From a bacterium (lineage in GTDB: Bacteria; 4484-113; JAFGCY01), in NCBI GenBank assembly GCA_020849855.1, contig JADZFO010000005.1:62001-126000 (forward strand): 64,000 nucleotides of DNA, written 5' to 3'. Shown in pieces: positions 1-8,939 of the stretch. The first letter of the stretch is position 1; each line of letters begins with the position of its first letter. The translations under genes and the position numbers were made by a program. The notes below the pieces were generated by a model, which made no database searches, had not been told where the DNA came from, and worked only from the letters and a program-made list of their open reading frames with translations.

Positions 1-1898
1 TCAGCAACGTGCCCTTTCCCAAGCCGATCGCCGCGGTGCGCATCGGCTATGTGAACGGGGAGTTCCTGGTCAACCCGACTTTTGAGCAGCTCGAGGCTTC
101 GGACCTCAACCTGCTGGTGGCGGGTACCAAGGACCGCATCAACATGATCGAGGACGAATCCAACGAGCTGCCCGAGGAGACCATCCTGGCCGGCATGCGC
201 CTGGCGCACTCCGAGATCCAGAAGATCCTCAGCTACTTCGAGAAGCTCATCGCCGATCGCGGCAAGCCCAAGATGGAGTTCAAGGCCCCCGATGAGCTGA
301 GCGATGAGATGAAGGCGAAAGTCGAGGCCCAGGCCCTGCCGCGGATCCAGCAGATCATTCCGGCGGACGACAAGGTCGACCTCTTCTCCAGCCTGAGCCA
401 GATGCAGGCGGAGGTCTGGGAGGCCATCAGCGCTGAAGAGCCTGAAGCCGACATCCGCCTGGTCAAGGGCTATGCCCACAAGCTGACCAAGAAGTACATG
501 CGCAAGCTGGCCATGCAGGGCACCCGCGTGGACGGTCGCGACTATGACACTGTCCGCCCGCTGAGCGGGGCCACCGATCTGCTGCCCCGGGTGCATGGCA
601 ACGCGATGTTCAAGCGCGGCATGACCCAGGTGCTGAGCAGCGTTACGCTGGGCACCAGCGGCGACCGCCAGAAGATCGACACCGTCAACTTTGACGAGGA
701 CAAGCGCTTCAGCCACCACTACAACTTCCCGCCCTACAGTGTGGGCGAGGTGCGGCCCCTGCGCGGTGCGAGCCGCCGCGACATAGGACACGGCGCGCTG
801 GCCGAGAAGGCTGTGCAGCCGATCCTGCCTACAGATGAGGAGTTTCCTTACACTATCCGCGTCGTCAGTGAAGTGACCGAGAGCGACGCGAGCAGCTCGA
901 TGGCCGCCACCTGCGGCACCAGCATGGCGCTGATGGCCGCCGGCGTGCCGGTCAAGCGCCACGTGGCGGGCGTGTCGATCGGCCTCGTCACCGAGGGCGA
1001 TGAGTACCGCACCCTGATGGATCTGATGGGCTTTGAGGACTTCAACGGCGACATGGACTTCAAGGTCGCCGGCACCAGCGAGGGCATCACCGCGATCCAG
1101 CTTGACGTGAAGATTGAGGGCCTGACCTTCCAGATGATCGAGGAGACCCTGGCCAAAGCCAAGCGCGGCCGCATGATCGTGCTGGATCAGATGGCCCAGA
1201 TCATTCCGCACCCGCGGGCGACTCTGAGCCCCTATGCCCCGCTGCTGGACATCATCATGATTCCGGTGGACAGCATCGGCGCCGTCATCGGCCCAAGCGG
1301 CAAGAACATCAAGAAGATCGTGGCCGAGACCGGCTGCCAGATCGACATCGACGACGACGGCCGCGTCTTCATCAGCGGCACTGACCCGGCCGGCCTGACC
1401 CGCGCCAAGAGCATCATCCGCGGCATCACCGGCGACATGAAGCCGGGCGAGGAGTTCGCGGGCAAGGTGGTGCGCATCATGCCTTTCGGCGCCTTCATCG
1501 AGCTGGTCCCGGGCAAGGACGGCCTGCTGCACATCAGCAACATCGCCGAGGAGCCGGTGCGCGCCGTTGAAGACGTGCTGCAGATCGGCGACGAGGTGCC
1601 GGTGGTGATCCGCGACGTGGACCCCGAAGGCAAGATCAACCTGCTGCGCACGGACATCGACTACAGCAAGCGCCCGCCGCGTGAGGAGCGTCCCCGCGGT
1701 GGCGGTGGCTACGGTGCTGACCGTGGCGGCCGCGGCGGTGGTGGCGGCTATGGCGGCGGCGGTGACCGTGGTGGTCGCGGCGGCGGCGGTGGCTATGGCG
1801 GCGGCGGTGACCGTGGTGGCCGCGGCGGTGGCGGTGGCTATGGCGGCGGCGGCGGCCGACCGGGCGGCGGCGGTGGCTACGGCGGCGGACGGGGCTAG
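1..1898 (+). CDS. pnp: Polyribonucleotide nucleotidyltransferase, 5'-truncated by the window edge
   Basis: PNPase degrades RNA 3' to 5' by phosphorolysis in the cytoplasm. The reading frame is open from base 3, so the true start and part of the first RNase PH domain lie outside the window. Visible in order: the end of RNase PH domain 1, the all-alpha linker, RNase PH domain 2 (GTRVDGRDYDTVRPL, and GDMDFKVAGT with the catalytic aspartates), a KH domain (VIGPSGKNIKKI, about residue 420 of the visible part) and an S1 domain (GKVVRIMPFGAFIE, about residue 485). After S1 come roughly 70 residues of GGGGYGGGG/DRGGRG repeats, not part of the usual PNPase layout and much like the tail of the RRM protein at 57470. 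A strong terminator follows. The family assignment is secure; the role of the tail is unknown. Confidence 0.97.
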   Translation, partial: SNVPFPKPIAAVRIGYVNGEFLVNPTFEQLEASDLNLLVAGTKDRINMIEDESNELPEETILAGMRLAHSEIQKILSYFEKLIADRGKPKMEFKAPDELSDEMKAKVEAQALPRIQQIIPADDKVDLFSSLSQMQAEVWEAISAEEPEADIRLVKGYAHKLTKKYMRKLAMQGTRVDGRDYDTVRPLSGATDLLPRVHGNAMFKRGMTQVLSSVTLGTSGDRQKIDTVNFDEDKRFSHHYNFPPYSVGEVRPLRGASRRDIGHGALAEKAVQPILPTDEEFPYTIRVVSEVTESDASSSMAATCGTSMALMAAGVPVKRHVAGVSIGLVTEGDEYRTLMDLMGFEDFNGDMDFKVAGTSEGITAIQLDVKIEGLTFQMIEETLAKAKRGRMIVLDQMAQIIPHPRATLSPYAPLLDIIMIPVDSIGAVIGPSGKNIKKIVAETGCQIDIDDDGRVFISGTDPAGLTRAKSIIRGITGDMKPGEEFAGKVVRIMPFGAFIELVPGKDGLLHISNIAEEPVRAVEDVLQIGDEVPVVIRDVDPEGKINLLRTDIDYSKRPPREERPRGGGGYGADRGGRGGGGGYGGGGDRGGRGGGGGYGGGGDRGGRGGGGGYGGGGGRPGGGGGYGGGRG

Positions 1899-1924
1899 TA
1901 CTTAGCCGACAGCACTGGAATTAC

Positions 1925-1956
1925 AAGGGCCGGGCTGACCCCCGGCCCTTTTCTTT
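1925..1956 (+). terminator. Rho-independent terminator of pnp
   Basis: A 10-bp GC-rich stem (AAGGGCCGGG pairing with CCCGGCCCTT) is followed by a T-rich run, 27 bases after the pnp stop codon. Confidence 0.9.
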
Positions 1957-2062
1957 GCTTTTGTGTCACTGCATCCGGCCTGCCTTCGCCTCTGCAGGGC
2001 TGCCCATCAGGCGCATCAGCGCAGAAGATCCTGCTTTTCTGGCATTTGGGCTGCGCTGCCGA

Positions 2063-2068
2063 TAAGAT
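2063..2068 (+). promoter_or_regulatory. -10 box TAAGAT, leaderless promoter
   Basis: The hexamer ends 7 nt before the ATG at 2076, so the transcript should begin at or next to the start codon. No Shine-Dalgarno site is present. Confidence 0.6.
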
Positions 2069-2075
2069 ATTCAGC

Positions 2076-3332
2076 ATGTCATGGAGGACAGGTCAACGGC
2101 CGGAGCTGCCCCGCGAGCTCTTCTGGAAGGGCTTTAGCGATCCCTTCACCGGGATGCAGTTCGAGGCGCCTGTCGTGCGCGCATCTGCGATCAGCCCTCT
2201 GTCCCGCGACCCCGACCTGCGCAGCACCTACCGCTCCGCCAACCCCCAGCACTACAACGTCATCGTGGCGCCCTCGGGCCTGGCCTGCGAGGAGGCGCTG
2301 CTGGGTCGCTCGGCGCGCCTGCTGCTGCGCGACCCCGCCAGCCTGCCGGTCTTCCTCGGCGAGCTGGCGGCCCAGCAGCGCGCGGCCCTATCCGAGGGCG
2401 GCGATCTGTATCAGCACTTCAACCGCGAACGCAGCCTGGAATGCGTGCATGAGGCCTGGGAGCTGGCGCTGCTGTGCAGCCCGCAGCTGCGCCTGGCCCG
2501 CCATGAGCAGGCCGGACTGGCCCTGCGTGCATCCTGGTCGCTGCGCGAGCTGATCGAGCGCGGCCGCCAGGAGGAAGCCCTGCAGCGCCGCTATGCCCAG
2601 CTGCGGGCCATCGCGCTGGCGCGTTACCGCGAGAGCTATGAGCACGAGGACCTGTCGGGCCTCAAGCTGGGCTATCCCGGCTGCGGCTACCTGATCGGCG
2701 AGCTGCATCGCGAGCGCGGCGAGTATGAGGAAGCCTTCCGCTGGCTGGCCCGCGTGGCCCAGGACCGCGCAACGCCGCATGAGCTGACGCGTCTGGCCCG
2801 CACACGCCTGGAGCTCTCCCAGGAGCAGCGCCGCAGCTCCGCTCCGCCCGAGGTGCCGGCAATGGACAGCGACGGCCATGCGCCACCCGGCGGTGTCGGA
2901 GCAGCGCCAAGCCACGGCCCCAGCCCGGCCGGGGCCGCCCGCCCGGCAACGGTCAGCATGGGCCAGAGCGCGCCGCGCCCGGTGGAACTGGTGCTGACGC
3001 CCACGGCCCAGGACCGCGAAGGGGCAGTGTCACTTGGCGGCAGCGGCGATGCCCTGGAAACGGACGCCGGCCTGCTCAGCCTGGAGACAGCGCAGCGGCC
3101 CTTCACTGTCTCCTTCCACATCCCCCCGCCGCTCAGCTCTGAGACGGTCCGCCTGGCCCCGGGCCAGCTGGAGTGGTTGGACGCCTGGGCCCGGATGCGC
3201 GGCCTGGACAGCTCTGCCGTGCTGCGCGCCTTCATCAGCGCGCTGCAGCTGCGGGGCTATGCCCCGGGTGCGCTCAGCGAGACCGACCTGGAGCTGGTGC
3301 TGGCCAAGTGCCTGCCGGGCCCGCGGGACTAG
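2076..3332 (+). CDS. DUF2225-like protein lacking the zinc-type cysteines
   Basis: Residues of about 20-75 match the start of DUF2225 proteins: the family's D-x-D-L...Y...NP..Y segment appears as RDPDLRSTYRSANPQHYNV. The paired cysteines that normally flank it (CPxC and CPxCG) are replaced by DPFTG and APSGL, so metal binding is not expected. The middle is helical and TPR-like, followed by a low-complexity Pro/Ala stretch. The C-terminal 60 residues (ETVRLAPGQLEWLDAWARMR) look a little like a ribbon-helix-helix fold, which is weak evidence. The start at 2076 is preferred over a TTG at 2046 because a -10 box sits 7 nt upstream. The function is unknown. Confidence 0.75.
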   Translation: MSWRTGQRPELPRELFWKGFSDPFTGMQFEAPVVRASAISPLSRDPDLRSTYRSANPQHYNVIVAPSGLACEEALLGRSARLLLRDPASLPVFLGELAAQQRAALSEGGDLYQHFNRERSLECVHEAWELALLCSPQLRLARHEQAGLALRASWSLRELIERGRQEEALQRRYAQLRAIALARYRESYEHEDLSGLKLGYPGCGYLIGELHRERGEYEEAFRWLARVAQDRATPHELTRLARTRLELSQEQRRSSAPPEVPAMDSDGHAPPGGVGAAPSHGPSPAGAARPATVSMGQSAPRPVELVLTPTAQDREGAVSLGGSGDALETDAGLLSLETAQRPFTVSFHIPPPLSSETVRLAPGQLEWLDAWARMRGLDSSAVLRAFISALQLRGYAPGALSETDLELVLAKCLPGPRD

Positions 3333-3345
3333 GCCGGTGCCGCGC

Positions 3346-3351
3346 TAAGAT
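3346..3351 (+). promoter_or_regulatory. -10 box TAAGAT, leaderless promoter
   Basis: Six nt separate the box from the ATG at 3358. The box starts 13 bases after the upstream stop codon, so this gene has its own promoter. Confidence 0.6.
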
Positions 3352-3357
3352 CTATCC

Positions 3358-4092
3358 ATGGATCTGCCGCAGTCCCCCGCCGCCCCGCCAGAAGCGCTGG
3401 CTGATGACAGCCGCAGCCTGCGCCTGCTGCTGGCCGGCGACCTGCATGGCAGCGAGAAGGGCCTGGCCTGGTTCTATGGCCAGGCTGAGGAGCTGAAGCC
3501 GGAGCTGATTGTCTTTGTCGGCGACTTCGTCACCGGCGGGCCGCTGAGCTTCGTACGCGATGTGCTGGCCAGCCTGCGCGATCTGGCCCCGCAGGTCTTC
3601 GTCATCCCCGGCAACTGGGACCCGCGGGAAAGCCTGGTGGCGATGGACGAGGCGGCCTTTGACGGCCTGCGCAACCTGCACAAGTCCGCTGGCTGGGCCG
3701 GCGGCTACAGCTTCGCCGGGCTGGGCGGCAGCACGCCGACGCCCCACGGCGGCTCACCCTTCGAGGCGGTGGCCGACGACGAATTCTTCGCCGACCCGCT
3801 GCGCCTGCATCTGCCCGCGGATATCTGGGTGCTGCACAACCCGGTCTACGGCTTCCGCGACCGGGTGGCCAGCAGCGGTGCCAACGCCGGCTCCGAGGCC
3901 CTGCTGACGGTCTTCAAGGAGCAGGACCCCGCGCCGCGCCTGGTGCTGAGCGGCCATATCCACGAGGCCCGCGGGGTGGACAGCTGGCGCGGCACGACCT
4001 TCGTCAACGCCGGCCCGCTGAGCGCCTGCGGCGCCGTGCTGATCGAGCTGGCCGGCGACGAGGTGACGAACACGATGCTGGGCGGGGATTAG
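3358..4092 (+). CDS. Calcineurin-like metallophosphoesterase
   Basis: This 244-residue protein belongs to the binuclear-metal phosphoesterase superfamily. The metal-binding motifs occur in order: GDLHG (about residue 28), VGDFV (about 57), GNWDP (about 84, in place of the usual GNHD/E), a histidine in VLHNP (about 159) and SGHIHE (about 198). There is no signal peptide, so it should be cytoplasmic. The GNWD variant keeps the asparagine ligand but replaces the histidine, which in relatives acts as proton donor. This affects likely activity and makes substrate prediction (phosphodiester or nucleotide) unsafe. It follows the DUF2225-like gene on the same strand but with its own -10 box. Confidence 0.85.
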   Translation: MDLPQSPAAPPEALADDSRSLRLLLAGDLHGSEKGLAWFYGQAEELKPELIVFVGDFVTGGPLSFVRDVLASLRDLAPQVFVIPGNWDPRESLVAMDEAAFDGLRNLHKSAGWAGGYSFAGLGGSTPTPHGGSPFEAVADDEFFADPLRLHLPADIWVLHNPVYGFRDRVASSGANAGSEALLTVFKEQDPAPRLVLSGHIHEARGVDSWRGTTFVNAGPLSACGAVLIELAGDEVTNTMLGGD

Positions 4093-4300
4093 CACACAGT
4101 CCGGAGAACCGGCAGCAGGGAAGCAGCAGAAAAACAAAAACGACCGGCTTACGCCGGCCTGGTCACCGTGATTTTTGGGTTTAACCCCAACGCACTCGGT
4201 GATCCGTACTAAATCAGACTCCTGGCAGCGCTGCAGGTTCCAGCATTGTTTGGCGTCCCGGCTCGCTTCCGAGCTCGTTCAAGCGGCAGCAGCAGGGCAG

Positions 4301-4306
4301 TATGAT
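4301..4306 (+). promoter_or_regulatory. -10 box TATGAT, leaderless promoter
   Basis: It ends 6 nt before a GTG at 4313. A second box, TAATAT at 4318-4323, ends 7 nt before an in-frame ATG at 4331, so two alternative leaderless starts are possible. Confidence 0.5.
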
Positions 4307-4312
4307 CAGTCC

Positions 4313-5902
4313 GTGCGTAATATTCAGTCCATGCGTATCCTGATGCTGTGTGCGTTATTGCTGTCCTTATCCGCTCTGTCTGGCGGTCCGCGAAGCGCTG
4401 CGGCGGAAGACACAGCCCCAGCGCAGGCGTTGGCGGCTGCGGTGTTCAGCGACGCTGAGAATGCGGCAGCCCGCGAATGGTCCAGCGCCCTCAGCCCCAG
4501 CGGGGATGCCCTGTTTGACGCCTACGCGCAGGCTCTGGTGGACAAGTACGGCAGAGAGGGCTTTGCCTTCAGCGTCGCTCTGCCCTGCTTCTGGCTGGAC
4601 GATGAAGTTCTGCGCGCCTGGGAAGCGCGCTTTGGCCGTGACCCGCGCTTCTGGGAACTACGGATCTTTAACGCCAGAGTGATCGAAGCGGTGCAGGATG
4701 AAGAGCAGTCCGCGATTGATGCAGAGGGCGCTGCCGGGGACCTGGGGGCGGAGCTCGAACTGCGCCGGCAACTGCGCCTCGACTGCCTTGGCGATTTTCC
4801 CACGCCGGAGCAGCTGACGCAGGACGCTTTTGAGCGGGGCGCGCTGAATTCCGAGCTGCTGAGTCGCGCCTTTCTCGATGGGCTGGCTGGGCTAAGCGCA
4901 CAGGCCTATGCTGATGCGAAAGCCATCGCGGCGGAAAGCGGCGTGGATGACGCGGCGCTGCAAGCGCGGCTGGACGAGCGGCGGCGGCGCTTTATCGGCG
5001 ACTGCGATAAGCTGCTGATCGCCGTGCGCAGCCGCGACCCCCAGGCTCCCTGGCCGCACTACATGCAGGCGTTGGAGCTCTTTGAGCGTGGTGACATGGA
5101 CCGCGCCTGGCAGGCTGTCGACGCTGGGAACATGATCGAAGGCCGCGCCTGGCCGGGGGCAGGCTATCCGCTGAGTTTCGTCGCGGCCGAGCTGGCAGAT
5201 GACCGGGTGCCGGGCAATCCGGCGGTCTGCGCCGCGCTGGACTGCAACCGCGTGCAGACCCAGATTTGGTTCAGCAAAGCCCCGCGCCGAATCAGTGCGA
5301 TCTCGGCGCTGGCGCAGCAAAGCGGCGACATCAACAAGCAGGCGGCGCTGATCAGGATGCTGGGGCGTATCGCCCGGGACAGCTCGGGCAGCGACCGTAT
5401 GACCTGGCTGGCCAGCTTCTCTGCGGTACTGGACGATCAGCTGGCCGTATCAGGGGCAAGGCTCAGCGCAGAGCAGCTGGAGCTCCTGGCCAGTCAGAAG
5501 GCGGCCGCGGCGCGGGACTTCGAACGGATCAGCATCAGCGAGTACACCTTGGACGCCTGGCGTCTCTTTGACGACTTCAGGGGCCCCTGGCGGCACGAGG
5601 CCGATCTGACCGCGCGCCTGCCTGCTTTGCAGCAGTTCTGGCAGGCTTACAGTGAGCGACAGATACTGCTCGCCAGAATCACCCGCAAGCAGCAGATGAA
5701 GTTTGCCGCCGGTCTGGACCTGCTGGCGACGGACGAGCCGGGCGGAGCCGATGGTCTGCAAGAACGCGAGATGCCCGGCTGGCACTTTGAGCTTGCCGAG
5801 CTGCGCGAGATCATCGCAAGCGACATGGAACTTGAGCGTCGCCGCAGCGCCGGCGAGCCGCTGGTTCAGTTTGAAGAAAGTGAAGGTGCCGAAGCGGAGT
5901 GA
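4313..5902 (+). CDS. Exported DxLFD-family paralog 1 (unknown function)
   Basis: The function is not recognised. A signal peptide (LMLCALLLSLSALSGG, cleavage near AAA-ED) is followed by the first family block SPSGDALFDAYA, then AWEARFGRDPRFWELR, then a TPR-like helical pair (PWPHYMQALELFERGD ending in a Gly-Asn). The same blocks in the same order occur in the proteins encoded at 23263, 31433, 54161 and 55756 of this window. An ORF extends upstream to 4175, but the signal peptide and the two -10 boxes support a start at 4313 (GTG) or 4331 (ATG). The protein is probably periplasmic or at the cell surface, mostly alpha-helical, with no catalytic motif visible. Confidence 0.75.
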   Translation: MRNIQSMRILMLCALLLSLSALSGGPRSAAAEDTAPAQALAAAVFSDAENAAAREWSSALSPSGDALFDAYAQALVDKYGREGFAFSVALPCFWLDDEVLRAWEARFGRDPRFWELRIFNARVIEAVQDEEQSAIDAEGAAGDLGAELELRRQLRLDCLGDFPTPEQLTQDAFERGALNSELLSRAFLDGLAGLSAQAYADAKAIAAESGVDDAALQARLDERRRRFIGDCDKLLIAVRSRDPQAPWPHYMQALELFERGDMDRAWQAVDAGNMIEGRAWPGAGYPLSFVAAELADDRVPGNPAVCAALDCNRVQTQIWFSKAPRRISAISALAQQSGDINKQAALIRMLGRIARDSSGSDRMTWLASFSAVLDDQLAVSGARLSAEQLELLASQKAAAARDFERISISEYTLDAWRLFDDFRGPWRHEADLTARLPALQQFWQAYSERQILLARITRKQQMKFAAGLDLLATDEPGGADGLQEREMPGWHFELAELREIIASDMELERRRSAGEPLVQFEESEGAEAE

Positions 5903-6056
5903 TCGCAGTGAGCTGTCGCACTCGCGGCTGGAAGTCGAGCATAGCGGCAACGCCTATCGAATTGAGGGGTGCACCGCTATACCCGCACATTTGGCTGGAG
6001 GATAAGCCTGGTATCAGCTCGCTCACGCCCGCATGCGCAGGTCCACCTGAGCTCGT

Positions 6057-6062
6057 TACAAT
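6057..6062 (+). promoter_or_regulatory. -10 box TACAAT, leaderless promoter
   Basis: Six nt separate the box from the GTG at 6069; there is no Shine-Dalgarno site. Confidence 0.6.
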
Positions 6063-6068
6063 TGCCCT

Positions 6069-7250
6069 GTGAAGAACGCGGTCCTGTGGATCTGGTTGCC
6101 TCTCTTACTGCTCGGCGCCCTGCTGCTTTTCATGCGCATGGGCGAGGCCGCTTTCAGCAAGCGGCCTGACGCGCAGCTCAGCTTCAAAGCCCTGCAGACC
6201 GCATCCGCGCCGCGGCCCGCCATTGGCCGGCTGACCCATATTCCCGGCAGCAACGAGTTCTTCATTTCCGGTCCGGCCCTGCCGCTGGCCCGCGTAAACG
6301 CGGCGGGGCAGGTCCTCTGGCAGGACAGCGCGGGCGCCTTTCAAATGCCGAAGACCCTGCCCCTGAGCGATGGCCGGGCCTGGCTGCGCTGCACGGATCT
6401 GCAGCTCTCGATGCCGGTGCTGGCCAGAATCAACGCCGATGGCAGCGAGGCCTGGCGCCAGACGATCGCCGCACCGGCAACGCAGACGGATGTGCAGCTT
6501 GCGCTGTGCGGCGACAAGCTGGCCGTTGGAATCGACGACAAGCTCTGGCTGCTGGACGGGCAGGGCAAAACGCTGTGGGCGCTGGATCAGCTTCCCGGGC
6601 TGCGGCTGCTGGGCCACTGCGGGCCGGGGGGCGAGATCCTGGCCAGCTCCGCCGCCGGAGGGCTGCACTGCTTATCCGCCGCGGGCCAGGAGCTCTGGCG
6701 CAGTGGCAAGAGCTCGGAAAGCCTGCAAGCGGTTGAAAGCCTCGCCGGCCAGGACTGGGTGGCGCTCACTGACGGAGCACGCCTGCGGGCCTATGACCTG
6801 AGCGGAGCTCTGCTCTGGGAGCAGGGCCTGACGCCGGGTACCCGGCAGCCCAGGCCGGTGAAGCTGCTGGGCGACTGCGTGCTGGTCAAGCAGGACTGGC
6901 ACAACTGGGACTGCTTCGACCGCGATGGCCGCCTGCGCTTCAGGCTGGAGACGGTGGGTGACCTGGACCTGGACCTGCAGCGCGACGGCGAAGGAAACTT
7001 CTATGTGCTCTATCTCACCGCGCGCCACCTGGGCTACGGCAACCTGCAGCTCTTCGGGCAGTCCCTGCTGCTGCGCCTGCGGCAGGGTGTGCCCAAAGCC
7101 GAGGCCCATCTGTACTGCCTCAGTCCGCAGGGCCGCCGGCTCTGGCAGGCGCGCTTTGACTATCTGCCGCGCGGTCCCTGGCTGCTGCCGGACGGCAGCG
7201 TGGCGATCAGCAAAGGCCTGGAGCTGATGAGCTACAAGCCACAGCCCTGA
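6069..7250 (+). CDS. Membrane-anchored PQQ-like beta-propeller protein
   Basis: One N-terminal membrane helix (residues 5-21, LWIWLPLLLLGALLL) anchors a soluble domain of about 350 residues. That domain is built of repeats in which a strand ending in 'DGxxLW' or 'AGQELW' recurs (AAGQVLWQD, DGSEAWRQ, GQGKTLWAL, AAGQELWRS, SGALLWEQ, PQGRRLWQA), the signature of PQQ/BamB-like propeller blades. No quinoprotein cofactor residues are evident, so a scaffolding or binding role outside the membrane is more likely than dehydrogenase activity. The GTG start is chosen from the -10 box. The gene stands alone, followed by a 247-bp gap before the AT-richer SIR2-like gene. Confidence 0.75.
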   Translation: MKNAVLWIWLPLLLLGALLLFMRMGEAAFSKRPDAQLSFKALQTASAPRPAIGRLTHIPGSNEFFISGPALPLARVNAAGQVLWQDSAGAFQMPKTLPLSDGRAWLRCTDLQLSMPVLARINADGSEAWRQTIAAPATQTDVQLALCGDKLAVGIDDKLWLLDGQGKTLWALDQLPGLRLLGHCGPGGEILASSAAGGLHCLSAAGQELWRSGKSSESLQAVESLAGQDWVALTDGARLRAYDLSGALLWEQGLTPGTRQPRPVKLLGDCVLVKQDWHNWDCFDRDGRLRFRLETVGDLDLDLQRDGEGNFYVLYLTARHLGYGNLQLFGQSLLLRLRQGVPKAEAHLYCLSPQGRRLWQARFDYLPRGPWLLPDGSVAISKGLELMSYKPQP

Positions 7251-7497
7251 GCGCCTGCGGCTCAGGCCGGAGTCGGTGCGAAGAGCCAACCCGAAAGCAG
7301 CTTGCCGCCCAGCAGCAGACGCAGCACAATGAGGCCCCGCAGGAAATTGCGGCTCCGCGGTCAATGCCAGTCAGCTAATGCAAAGAACCCTCCGGACAGC
7401 CGTCCCCCCAAAGGCCAGCCATCCGAATGAAATCTAGCATCGAGGATAGGAAAGAAGCTAGAATTCCCGCTGAGAATTCAAAGATGGAGTTGCCGTC

Positions 7498-8934
7498 ATG
7501 AAAGTCTATGTCGTGATGAATACACACTGGGTTTTGCCATCTCCCGCGAGAGCGGTGTTTAGCTGCGAAGAACCGGCAAGGCGCATGGTCGAGGTTGTGA
7601 ACGCCCAAGCAGGCAAGTCACTTATTACATATGTTGCCCTGGAGGTCGATGATCCTAGCGTTTACAGGGATGGCAAGTTTCCATTCTGGGTTGGGATGCG
7701 CAGAGATGGATCCGTGTGGAGAGACTGGATGGACTTCAGTGAACCGGAGGAACGGTTTACACTGAATAAGTCAAGTGATCGTAGGTGGTTGTTATCGGGC
7801 AAAGTGTTTGCGGAAGATCACAGTCGAGCTGTAGAAGAAGCAAACAAAGAACGGTTGAAACTAATCAAAGAGAATAAGTGGCCAAAGGATCATGAAGAGG
7901 GGCGGACGGTGACTGACGAAATTGAGGACGTAAGCAACATGCGTCCCCACCTAGTGATTCTGGGTGCAGGGGCGAGTAAGGCAGCGGACATACTAAGTGG
8001 TTCCAGATTCGGCAAGCCACTACCGGAAATGAAAGACCTTGTTCGTTTGCTTCGTCTTGAAGATCCCTTGATGGCAGCAGGCATAGAACCTCCCTATGAT
8101 GATTTTGAGTCGGTCTACAGTAGTCTTTGTGAGGATGAGAGCCTTGATGAACTCAGGCAAGAACTAGATCGTCTCGTGCACGAGCACTTTTCTGCAGTTC
8201 AGATCACGGAAGAGCCGACTTTGTATGACCATCTGATTCTCTCGCTCAGGGCGAAAGACACAATTGCAACGTTCAATTGGGACCCACTGCTACTTCAAGC
8301 CTACGGCCGCAATTCAGGAGTCTGCGAACTTCCCAGACTCCTTTTCCTCCATGGAAACGTGGCAGTTGGCTATTGCGATCAAGACCATAAACTGCAATCG
8401 GGCTGGCTGGGTAAGTGCTGTACTGAGTGCGGACAGCCCTATAAGCCAACTCGGTTGCTTTATCCGATCAAGAACAAGGATTATCAATCTGACAGCTTTA
8501 TCAAAGCAAATTGGAAGGAACTAGCAAACACGCTCAAGAGAGCCTATGTGCTCACGATTTTTGGTTACAGTGCTCCAAGCACGGATATTGAGGCGATGGA
8601 GCTCATGAAAGAGGCATGGGGCCCTGTGGAGGAAAGGGAGTTTGAAGAGACCGAGATTGTCGACATTTTGCCAGAGGATGCACTGTATGAAAAGTGGAGT
8701 CAGTTCATCATGGAGAACCACTGGAGGCCAGCTTCACAGTTTCGGGACTCCATTCTTGGGCGACACCCAAGAAGATCTTGTGAAGCGATATACTCGCAGA
8801 CGATGGAAGTTGAGTGGCTTGTAGATCATCCACTGCCCGATGGTTTGACTTTGTCGGAGCTACACGCTCACCTCAGTTGTTATTTTATGGAAGAGGCGCG
8901 AAGCAGACCAATATATTCACCAGATGACCAATAG
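7498..8934 (+). CDS. SIR2-fold protein, probable acquired defence gene
   Basis: An N-terminal domain of about 110 residues (MKVYVVM..., VFSCEEPARRMV) resembles small domains found in phage-related proteins. From about residue 150 a SIR2-like NAD-binding fold follows: LVILGAGASKAA, then TFNWDPLLL (about 257), LHGN (about 282), a Cys pair in CCTECG, and FGYSAPSTDIEAM (about 357). This set is typical of the SIR2 domains used as NAD-depleting effectors in prokaryotic antiviral systems; defence is inferred, not shown. The gene is clearly AT-richer than its neighbours. Unlike most first genes here it has a leader: TAGAAT at 7459-7464 and GGAG about 10 nt before the ATG. It ends 5 bp from the convergent glycosyltransferase gene, and no partner gene is adjacent. 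Confidence 0.75.
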   Translation: MKVYVVMNTHWVLPSPARAVFSCEEPARRMVEVVNAQAGKSLITYVALEVDDPSVYRDGKFPFWVGMRRDGSVWRDWMDFSEPEERFTLNKSSDRRWLLSGKVFAEDHSRAVEEANKERLKLIKENKWPKDHEEGRTVTDEIEDVSNMRPHLVILGAGASKAADILSGSRFGKPLPEMKDLVRLLRLEDPLMAAGIEPPYDDFESVYSSLCEDESLDELRQELDRLVHEHFSAVQITEEPTLYDHLILSLRAKDTIATFNWDPLLLQAYGRNSGVCELPRLLFLHGNVAVGYCDQDHKLQSGWLGKCCTECGQPYKPTRLLYPIKNKDYQSDSFIKANWKELANTLKRAYVLTIFGYSAPSTDIEAMELMKEAWGPVEEREFEETEIVDILPEDALYEKWSQFIMENHWRPASQFRDSILGRHPRRSCEAIYSQTMEVEWLVDHPLPDGLTLSELHAHLSCYFMEEARSRPIYSPDDQ

Positions 8935-8939
8935 CTCGC

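Noticed and set aside
1681-1905. Overlapping Ala/Val-rich frame in the pnp tail
   Set aside because: A frame shadow of the GGC/GGT-rich repeats, and the same applies to 57726-57947 in the RRM gene.
4125-4175. Hairpin CCGGC-TTAC-GCCGG with T-rich run on the minus strand
   Set aside because: It would be a minus-strand terminator, but no minus-strand gene lies upstream of it within several kb; kept only as an observation.
7251-7497. Possible small gene or RNA before the SIR2-like gene
   Set aside because: Only a promoter-like TAGAAT and an AGAATTC direct repeat are seen; no coding frame or stable structure stands out.
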